Shown here: piece after piece, positions 44,201 through 53,102 of the stretch
Numbering within the stretch: position 1 is the stretch's first letter
Layout: the number at the start of each line of letters is the position of its first letter
Origin: Trebouxia sp. TZW2008
Taxonomy: Eukaryota; Chlorophyta; Trebouxiophyceae; Trebouxiales; Trebouxiaceae
DNA: 64,000 nucleotides
Assembly (NCBI GenBank): GCA_002118135.1
Contig: BDIU01000306.1
Span: 1 to 64,000, forward strand
Direction of reading: 5' to 3'
Notes under the pieces: model-generated
What the model saw: only the letters and a program-made list of their open reading frames with translations
Database searches by the model: none
What the model was told of the DNA's origin: nothing
Made by a program: the position numbers and the translations under genes

Positions 44201-44860
44201 CCAAAGTTGCTGACATCTTTTTGACAACTGCCAGGGCTCTCGCTTGCTTGACTGAAGTTGGCTTGTAATTCTGCAAGCAGCGTGTCAGCTGTCAAGGGGC
44301 TGTTGTCTGGCTTGCTGCTCTGAGCAGGATTGATGCAAGCAAGATCTGCAGCCTAATGAACTGGTAAGATACATCACACATTGCAGACCGGTTGGGTTTG
44401 CAAGAGTTAATTTGTTAACACTGGGTGACAATTGTGGCAAACACTGCTGTGAAAAGCGTGAAACTTGCCTGTAGAGCCTGGCGAACGAGCTCAGCCACCA
44501 TCTTGATGGGCCCCTCACCTGCAAATGCGCTGTCACTCTGTCGGGAAACAGCCTTACGTACGCGTGCACCTTATCAAGCAATGTCATGATCAGCAGTGCG
44601 TCTTGCCTTGACAACCGTTTCACCAGTTTATGCAGATGCTCGAGGGAGCTTGAGCGACAGGCGCTTTCGAACATACCGTTTGATACATTCTCTATCAAGG
44701 TTGCCGGAACGTCTTTGTCGTCCAACAACGCGTCCTTTATATTTTCGGCCCGGCGCTCCCACTCAGATAGTGGGGTCCGATCGCAGCCTGGGAACAGCGT
44801 CGACGACCAAGTTAAAATTGCGTTGCATTGCCGTGAGCCGTTTAAGCCACATGTGAGCAT
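41271..44860 (-). CDS. U-box domain protein with membrane segments (putative E3 ligase), 421 aa
   Basis: Exons 44860-44519, 44270-43978, 43304-43129, 42114-41802, 41412-41271; phases close (1266 nt). The C-terminal U-box is APDMICPLTMAPFVEPCSLH, FERREIVQWIKLKHTHPLSR, then LNEIKACQKMRDLVVAF. Upstream lie hydrophobic helices (LLVGVIVTMAVSLAAAYM and PFWVLGAALAWGLSFSANAA) and an N-terminal helical region (LEHLHKLVKRLSRQDALLIM). A membrane-tethered ubiquitin ligase is a reasonable inference. The start at 44860 is supported by CpG-rich sequence around 44530-44880. The frame stays open upstream to 45496 without family signal, so a longer N-terminus cannot be excluded. Confidence 0.78.
41642..41735. 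repeat. (CAAG/CAGG)n microsatellite
   Basis: Runs of CAAG, CGAG and CAGG tetramers inside the last intron of the U-box gene. Confidence 0.9.
42120..42860 (-). repeat. Tandem decayed copies of U-box gene exon 4 start, with AATGAC microsatellite
   Basis: At least five copies of the acceptor and start of exon 4 (42114 downward) lie upstream in the intron. The landmark CAGCACCCAGAAAGCCCAA, then CTGGCAGACACAGCCCCTCC and CAAGCTC.TTCAGTCACTGAA, recurs near 42186, 42347, 42463, 42585 and 42772 (original near 42071). Between copies are runs of CAATGACAATGGCAATGACA and ACAGTGACATGG that have expanded as simple repeats. Confidence 0.85.
42945..43128 (-). repeat. Two decayed 3' copies of U-box gene exon 3
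   Basis: The end of exon 3 and its donor (original 43129-43175: GACGTACCCAGATCGATGCATGCAGCGTC on the + strand) recur as GACGTACCCAGAGCGATGCA at about 42952-42998 and GACATACCCAGAAAAATGCA at about 43036-43085. Both keep the GT donor (reverse of TACCC). Confidence 0.9.
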
Positions 44861-45862
44861 AACGCGGACCAGCTGAGCAATGCTTGCAGCACAGATCACC
44901 TGCCATGCTCTTCTGCACAGTTCAAAGCCAGGACCGTATAAGCTAAAAACGACAAGTCGATTGACAATGGCAAAGGCTGTGTCTGCGGTTGCTGCAGGTC
45001 GAACGCTGGACGTTGCAGACAGATCTAATGCCCAGTGCGCTCGCAAATGTCTTGCAAGTGCAGTGAAATGACTCAACAAGAAGCCAGACCAGAATCCTTG
45101 CTTCCTCACTCTCTTGCTTCCTTGCTCTCTGACGTGTGAGGCTGAGCATGCAGGGAGCTGATCAGGGAGCTGCCTGACACGTTGCAACAGCTTCGTAGAG
45201 CCGCAAGCTAGGTATGCTGTTGAGCATCCTTGCGCGCATGGCGGCAGTTGAAGGGGGATGCAAAGGAGCTCCTTTCTTGTCAGCTTATTCCTTACAAGCC
45301 ATGTTGAGACCCAATGTCGTCGTATGAAATGTTGAGCACAGAAATAATGATCAGTTTTGATTTGATCTATGCTGGTTTGATGTGACATGGCATTCAATAA
45401 AGGAACAGAACAGTCTGCAGCCAGCAGCAACATACCGGTAGGTATATAGTAATGTTTGAAAAGCATGTGCACACATTGCGTCGACAGATCGTACATTTGG
45501 CTTCTTATTTTCCTTGTTTCTGCTTCTTTTCTGTTTGTTCTTCTTCTTCCTCCTCTTCTTCTCCTCCTGTTCTTCCATCATGCTCAGCATGAGTTTGAGG
45601 TTGAGTGTGAGCAAGTCAAAGTCTGACATCTGGAAAGGAGTCAGGAACCAGCGGAAGCCAGGCGCAACCTTTGTCGACTTTTTTAAAGAGTCCAAACATA
45701 CACAAAGCCCTTACAGCTTTTCAGTCAGGTGCAGCGACCGGCCTTGCTTGCGTCTATAAGACCTGATCACGTCGCACGCACAACTTGTTGCGTTGAAGGA
45801 ACGGGCGTGGAACACACAGGCAACGCCGGCGTTTGAGGCTGGCAGTGTGCGCCTGGGCAGTG
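44861..45862. other. Intergenic region, possible small minus-strand exon
   Basis: An open minus-strand stretch (45351-45695) starts MDSLKKSTKVAPGFRWFLTP and turns into a Lys/Glu-rich run (EEKKRRKKKNKQKRSRN). It has no recognised family and could not be joined in phase to the U-box gene. 45760-45862 is CpG-rich promoter of the next gene. Confidence 0.4.
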
Positions 45863-48800
45863 ATGGATCCGATGCTCGTCCAGAACACGCCTTATAGTTC
45901 GGGTGAGGTCGCGCTTCTGACCGACAAGATGAAGGCAAAGGCTACCAAAACTACCGACATTGAGGTCCGCATTGTGACTGGCACACACATACATTGCGCT
46001 GAGGATGTTGCAAATCTATTCCGTGTTGCAGCTTGTGAAACAGCTGCAAGAACCGTCTGATCAAAACCTAACGGTGGACCATCAACGTCTGCGTGGGCGT
46101 ACACAGGACGCCGTGCTGGCTAAAGTAAGGGCTATGAGGTACGCTCCAGCACGGAAATTCAACGCTCGGCCGTGATACTTTGGCTTCAGCTTTCCTGTAG
46201 CAGCACTTTCGACTGTTGTCATCCACTCTCCAAGGCTGCTTTTAGGTACCGTGGCTCCTGCTTCATTGCTGATTGCATGGGGTTTCTTTTGAAAGCAGAT
46301 GAATCACCTCTTGTTTTGCAGATAGGCAGATCGATGCGCAAAGCCATTTGCTCTGCCCATGTTGCTTAGGTCCGACAAATGGCGCTGTTCTTTTTTAAAA
46401 GCATGCTCACCATCTTAGAAAAAACTTATTTTGCTCTAAACTGCTGCAGGAAGAAGTGGCGCCCACCACCAGATACTGGGACACTGCCCGTCACACATAT
46501 AGATGTTCAGTCACAGGCACTTCTTCCCACTCACTATCATCAACAGGTCAATGGAGATGCATATGCAAGCAGCCAACTCCAGGTCCAGGCACAATTTGGA
46601 ATGCAATACAGCTATGCCCAAACGCAGAACCATCACAACTTGACAGCCAGTAAGACCAAGCTGGATAACATGCTGAAGAGTGTTTGGTGACCATTAGTTA
46701 TGCTTTCAAAACATTTGCATCCTCCAGCCTTGACTAGTTATCATTTCAACAGTTTGCACAGCACAAGAACAAAATTATATGATTCCAATTATTGTCTGTG
46801 GGGACTATGCAAGTGAAGCTCTGCCAAGTCAGCATGCGGGCATCTGCCGCATGTTGCTTGCTTCCTTGAAAGCTGAGTCGATTGCTGTTTGACAATCAAC
46901 ACAAATGGACAAGTCAACAACACTTTCCTCATTTTGCAGGCTACAGTGAGGAACAACTTGGTTTTACAGGAAGATGGGGAGGCAATGATCAAAGCACAAA
47001 CCCCATGCTTGACAACACCTCAGGTCTGCAACATCAAACAGCCGGTCAATTGCCTTCTGCCTTGCATGCTCTGGCAACCGCTGCTTGCAATTCTGCAACT
47101 TGCTCCCTTGCATGGCCGCTGAGCTGCTTGCTGATGGTCAAGTAACCCAAACACCCAATTTTGCTACCTGTGACAAGTCTTATGCCCGTAAACAGATGAA
47201 CAAGCCAATGACAGTTTGTTGTATGTGCAGTAGAGAATGAGTATCAATATAGCTCAGTGGCACAACTGGAAGATGCACTTGGTCATCAAACCAGCAGCCC
47301 TGTGCTGGATCCTAACTCAGGTCTGTGACACAAGCCTACATGCCTACTTCCTCGTCTTTTGCATGCGCCAGGGACCTCTGCTTGCAAGTCTGCATGTTGC
47401 ATAGCTGCATACCCTTCATTCCACAGCATTGAAGAGCAGCTTCCTATTGTCGCAGTAGAGAATGAGGACAAGTACAATTTTGCAGAATCTGCATTTGATG
47501 ATCAGACCAAGACGCTTGTAGTCAACAACGCACTGGGTCTGCGCTGTGCGCCTGCTCTTTTGCATGCTCTGGCAACCTTGCTTCCAAGTCTGCAAGTTGT
47601 GTAGCTGCACATCCGTTATACCACAGCAATCAAGAGCCATTTCCTGTTTCTGCAGGAGAGATTCCACTCAGCTGTGCAGAAGATGCTTTTCAAATCAGCA
47701 GCCCCATGATCGACAACACATCAGGTCAGCGTTATCCGCCGTCTCGTTTGCGTTCTTTGGCAGCATCTGGCTGCAACTATCTGAGATGTGTAGTTGCATG
47801 TCCGCTATGTTGCAACTTGAACCATATATCCAGCAGCACACATATGACTGTCATCCCATGCTGATGCTTGAGCTTGCAACCTCAAAGCAACCACCACAGG
47901 GACGCCAGATGGTGAGCAGTCATTTGGTCATCACACATGTGGGCTTCTTATGCAATTGTATTGAGCGTCGACTTGCAAGCCGCATTGCCCCAGTTGTAGT
48001 GGATAGGCATGCTTGCAAGGGGATGTGTGCATGGCAGCATGTCACAAGATAGCGTCACAAGGATGGTTTGGTGTGCAGGTCAGATCATTCAGCAAAGTAT
48101 ACCTAGCTCTGGTGATCACAACATACCTCAGGTGCAGCAAGACTCTGTATGCAATCCTGCTTGACCTTGGCAAAAAGAGGTCTCTTTCTGCTGCTGTGCC
48201 AGATGTTGCTGTCAACATTTCTGCATCACATGCCATGCTGAGGCTGCAGGCTCATGGTAGCTGTGCTGACCATGTTGCCGAATAATTTTGCAGACTGGAC
48301 ACTCTGAATGGCTAGATGCTAATGGCAATCAAGTGTCAGAGCCCTCACCAACTATATCTCTGCAATCTTCAAGCCTGGTGGAGAGCAATCAATTGTCAGG
48401 CGAGCACTTTGCAACCTCCTGCATGTCATGATCTCCTCAAGTCATGTGCGTTTCTGTTGCCTTGTGAGTGCAGCTTGGTGCTCTCAGTCATATATGCTGT
48501 GACCAGGACATACTAATGCTGCAGTCGAGCGTGTCACCACAAAAATCAAAGCAAAGCAAGCTATGTATGTTACTAACAGCACATAATGCCCACAACAAGC
48601 TGTTTTTTACACCTGTTTTGTTGGTGCAGGGTCCAACAATGCTGTTAAAGAGACCGTGGCGCCTGCTGTGGAGAACACAGGTAATCTAGCCGTGCACGCC
48701 AGAGTACCCATCAGTTGCAAGCAATACTTTGCTTGAGGAAGCTGTAGTGCCTTTCGACAGGAATGCTTGCATCATTGTGACAAGTATGCATTACTCCTGA

Positions 48801-49612
48801 ATGAGACACAGTTGAACATGATAGCCAGCATCATGTGCTGTTCACAGGCCATTCACTGCTGCTGCATGCACCTACTAGGGTGGTAGACCTCATCAGCAAC
48901 CATGTCAATGATGATGCCGACGACAACTATCCTTTTGATGTAGGCACACACCATTTCTCATGTTGTTCTGTCAAAATTGAGGTCAAGCTTACTGTTGGCG
49001 GCAGCTCCTTTGGAAGAGCAGTAAGTTGTCCTTGCCGGAACATTCTGCATTCAATTGTGCAGCACTTGCATCAGCTTAGTCGTGAGTGGTTTTACAAACA
49101 CATTCTGCATTCAATTGTGCAGCACTTGCATCAGCTTAGTTGTGAGTGGTTTTACAAACACTTTGATGCCCAAGTGATCATGTCAAAAACTGTGACTTGC
49201 TGTGCTGCTAAGTTTGCAAAGCCTTGAACTGCCTTCATCAGTAATGTGATAGCTTATAGATTGCGGCAGTAGCATCAAACTGTAAGTTTCTGCCTGCAAT
49301 GTATGCTATGACAGGTGTTTGAAGCATTACTATGCTGCATTCCAGACAGCATATGCAGCCAAACACTAACAGACGACACAGTGTGTTTACACGCAGGTTG
49401 AGACTCCTTTGAGCATGCAATGCAATGTCTGCAAAAAAGAGCGTGCCGTGACTCTCCATGATGCAGCTCGGTACTTTGGCTCTTTCTGTCAGGCAGGAGG
49501 TTCTGTGAAATGCGGTTTCGATTCTCACGGACAGCCTTGCGCAGGCGTAATGTGGGTTCATCACACATGGCCCTTTTGGCTCTTTTTCCACAACATTCTG
49601 CATGTAATATAG
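45863..49612 (+). CDS. Protein built from repeated phase-1 exons, C-terminal Cys cluster, 443 aa
   Basis: Exons 45863-45964, 46032-46138, 46450-46649, 46940-47023, 47231-47320, 47456-47536, 47656-47724, 48079-48131, 48294-48399, 48630-48680, 48848-49020, 49397-49612; phases close (1332 nt). The N-terminus (MDPMLVQNTPYSSGEVALL) leads into a basic helical region (HQRLRGRTQDAVLAKVRAMR). The middle is hydrophilic and made of related short exons ending PMLDNTSG, PVLDPNSG, VVNNALG, PMIDNTSG, NQLSG and VENTG. The C-terminus has MQCNVCKKERAVTL, then VKCGF and QPCAG: a CxxC plus two cysteines, loosely like a CW-type zinc finger but lacking its tryptophans. Nuclear role is a guess. The 48294 exon needs a GC donor. 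The weakest parts are the exons between 47724 and 48680. Confidence 0.6.
49041..49160. repeat. 60-bp tandem duplication, one mismatch
   Basis: Bases 49041-49100 are repeated at 49101-49160 with a single C/T difference (49081 versus 49141). It lies in the last intron of the repeated-exon gene and is clearly recent. Confidence 0.97.
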
Positions 49613-51137
49613 ATTGAGTTGCGGCATTAGCAATAAGGGCGCTTATCAACCAGATACATTTGTTCTTAGAGTACAGTAGTTATTGACATTGCAGCTGTGA
49701 CAACTGTACACTATCTTGCCTGCCTGTATATAGCTGGCGCTTGCTGGATGCTTGCCAGGCTGTTCTGTTTTGTGAAATCAAGGGAGTGTCACATCAGCAG
49801 AAATTTGCTCATGGGATGGGTGTTACATAGAAAGCAGTGTTAGCATCACGAGAAAATTGACGGTCTGACGTTCACGGCAGTCGTCTGAGATCTGGAGTAA
49901 GCCAAAATTGCTAGAGCACTGATCAGAATACTGGCTACCTCGTAGTCTCTGACCTGTTGTGTTGTGTACCATAAGATGAGTAGGCGTGAGGCAAGCTGAC
50001 GACAGGATGGACAAAGCATGTCAGCAGATACAAAACATATGTGTACAGCATCATCAGGGGTCTCATGGTGTAGTTCATGGTGGTGAGCAAGATAACATTG
50101 AAAACGTAGCTGACGGATGCTTGCCACATGCTGTAACAAATATTCTGCTGTCCAAAATTCGGTGTAAAAGGAATTTCTCTGCAAAGCGTCAACAGCTGTC
50201 AAGCGCCACCGCTCATCCTTGTCACAAAATGAAATGTCATCTGTCCAGACGCATGAACACAACACCTAGGCCTGATCATGCTGTGTGATTTGCTGTCAAG
50301 GACGTCTCAAACATCCAGCAGCACTGCTATTGTGCAAGCGCAATCTTCTGCTGAACCTGTTGAGTGAAAGGAGGTGTGCAGGGCGGGCAGGATTTGCGTC
50401 AGCTGGAATTTACATGCTGCACAGGATATAATTTGTATACCTCGACAGACGCTGTTTATGGCTGCTTCTGACGCTGTTGCCTATGCACATGCATCACTGC
50501 GACAGTGCATCAGGCGGCAATCTCATTGAGCTTGACAAAAGATATTATGCTTTTGCGCATCAGCTATGACAGGTGTGGAGCAGTTGCAAAACCTTAGGCC
50601 TTGAGTCAGATACCTTTAGGTGGACGAGACTTCAGTGCAAGCTTGGAGAGAGATGCTTCTTGCTGTGTATGCTTGTTACAGGAATAAGTATGAGAAGCAG
50701 TGAATACTTCAGTAAGCTAAAGGCAGGTTGATCGCTTACTAAGCTGAAGACTGGGTGTCGTCTGCAGGTGACTCCAAAGTACACTTCACTCAGTACACAC
50801 TTCCTGATATCAGCCAAATACGCTCACTAAGGCAAGCAACATATGCCTATCACTCACTGCATTCTGGTCACATACATCACTCATCTGCTGCTCACGCCTC
50901 ATAACACTGACTTCTTTATACTTGTCATGACGTCTTCATCAAGCTGAGCAATATGGTCTGTACAGTCAATACGTGTATAAGGTTGATCATACAGCTGTAG
51001 AAGCAACAGCAGCTTCACTACCCTGCAAACTGTACATCACAAATGCTGCTTTTGCCGCAGTGCTGGCGCTTTCTAACACAACCACTTGCATTGGTATCAG
51101 CAGCAAACAGGCAGGCCTCTAGGCCTGAGTGCTGGTC
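49613..51137. other. Convergent intergenic region, no gene seen
   Basis: Between a plus-strand and a minus-strand gene. The longest open frame (minus, 49846-50265, 139 codons) has no recognisable domain, low CpG and no supporting splice structure. No RNA gene or repeat recognised. Confidence 0.5.
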
Positions 51138-52423
51138 TCATGTTTGCAAGGCCTGAATGTCAATCTCAATGAGGGACCCGCCCAAAATGTGAGCACCAAC
51201 AGTAGTTCTGGCTGGTGGGTTGGAGCTGAAGAACTGAGTGTAGGCGCTGTTCATGCCAGCAAAGTCAGCTGTGTTGTTCAGGAACACTCTGGACATGACT
51301 GCTGCATCCAGACTGCTGCCAAGGGTGCTTAAAGTCTCATTGAGTGCAGTCAATACCTGCATGAACAGAAATTTCAGATCTTCCATCTTCAGATCATCAT
51401 GGTCATCAGTCATTGACTACAATTCAACAGAATTCTCACATGCACAGAGACGCATGAGCCGTAAGCGTTTAGCTTCAGGTTGGTGTCCTGTGGTGTCAAT
51501 GCTGGTGTGCAACCAAGGCCTGTCACTGCCCAAATGATAGATGTCTTTTTATGTCAAGTGATGCTACGATGCATGCAGATGTCAGTCTGCAGTCAAGCCA
51601 CAACATGCTTAAGCTTGATGCACAACACCAGTGATTTGCCAACTGATCAAAGCCAATGCACATGATCAGCTTATGACAAATTGTGTCAAACGCAAATTGC
51701 ATACCTCAGCAGTTTGCTCTTGAATTGTTGTATTTGCTGTCCCTGGGGTTCCAGATAGGAAGATGAAGCCATTGGCTATGATGGCCTGCATGTGCAAGCA
51801 AACAACCTTCAGGTTCTGGAATACAGCAAGTGATACTGAGCATCACTTGCAGTGACTGGCTGCCTTTGCATGTACTATCATAATATGCATGTAAAGACTG
51901 CAGTAACCATGCTGAGCTAAAAAATGGGAGGGGGGGGGAGGGGGGCAGGCGTTGTTGTCTAAGTGCAGAATCACATGCACCTCTGCAGTGTCCATGCATG
52001 GCCTGACAGCAGCTCCACATCCTGTTGCAGTGTGCTGAGGCTTGAAACACAAAGTCAAGCTCAACCCAGAGGGAAAAATCTCACCTCAGAGAATCGCGGT
52101 GTCGGCTCATATGCTTCCTTGCCTGCATGCACAGGTCACAAGAGGATTTGCATGAACATTCGGCGAACATGCAAGCGAATGCGCGGCTCGATCGCAAGTT
52201 TGAAGTGAAACACCGGGAGAGACTTTGCGCAGTGATGCGTCATTCGGAACGCTGCGGGATGCAGTGCACATGCAGAGCTAAAACTAATACCCGGGACAGG
52301 CCCTTCTTCGACTTGCGCGACTGCTCCCGTGGTGCAGCACAGTAGCGCTGACACGACATATACGAGAAACATGGACTGTACAGATACGCGAGGTCGGCCG
52401 CAGCTGTTGCGTGTAGGAGACAT
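51138..52423 (-). CDS. RidA/YjgF-family protein with N-terminal signal-like sequence, 174 aa
   Basis: Exons 52423-52291, 52122-52085, 52034-51981, 51785-51705, 51356-51138; phases close (525 nt). RidA enzymes deaminate reactive enamine/imine intermediates of amino-acid metabolism. Family elements seen: AIIANGFIFLSGTPG, QEQTAEVLTALNETLSTLGS, MSRVFLNNTADFAGMNSAY, PPARTTVGAHILGGSLIEID. The conserved Arg before TTVG (PPARTTV) is present. The N-terminus is unusual: FLVYVVSALLCCTTGAVAQ reads as a signal peptide, so the protein may be secreted or lumenal. The start could be 52423 or 52372. The N-terminal exons are supported only by phase; the last two are firm. Confidence 0.8.
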
Positions 52424-53102
52424 GGCGCAGCGTCTGCTGCACTCGACGATCTCTGCCGCAGGCGGTGCTCAACGAGGACGCAGGACTTCAGTCGAAACCG
52501 GCGCGGTGCATGCACTTGCAGAGCTACACAGGCTCTGGTGTATGCAAACGATGAAATAGATTCGTTAACAAGCACCCCAGAGCTTCTTAAACGATAACGT
52601 CATAGAAGCGACTCGTGATGTAACGATGTCGATACTTGCCAAGAGCGACTTTTGCCCCTTTGCTGCAAATGTACCAGCAGAGGTCACAATGGAATTGCAA
52701 AAATTGGGGATGATTGATTACGATAAAATCCATCTTATTCTATCATGTGGACTGACACCGAGTTTTGACCTAGATTTGATGTACCTTGAGGCAACAAATG
52801 AGCGAAATTAAAGGCCTCTTTGGCCTTTCAGACCTTTACAAATCAGCCTTATCTGCTTACTCATGACGTAACCCGGAGCTTTGCATACAGTATACAGCGA
52901 GCTTGCCTGTCGCTGCGACTGCCCGCAATCGACCGATAATCGACTTTCAGGTAGGCCTTGATGCTGTGCGATTGCTTGTGATATTGCCTGTTCCAGTCGC
53001 TCTCTGTCGTACAGGTTGTATGCTTGCAAGCGTTAGCTGATCAATCGCATGGTGCTGGTCCGTCACTGCAACGTTGCATTTGTCTGCAGGGAGTAGTCCG
53101 CC
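52424..53102. other. Divergent intergenic region with an AT-rich 61-codon frame
   Basis: Between divergent RidA and amine oxidase genes. A plus-strand frame at 52627-52811 (starts MSILAKSDFCPFAANVPAEV, ends LYLEATNERN-like) is noticeably more AT-rich than its surroundings and has no recognised family. It could be a small gene, an insertion remnant or chance. Confidence 0.35.

Noticed and set aside
44861..45496. Upstream extension of the U-box gene first exon (frame open to 45496)
   Set aside because: CpG content and lack of family signal favour the ATG at 44860. Kept only as a possibility in the gene entry.
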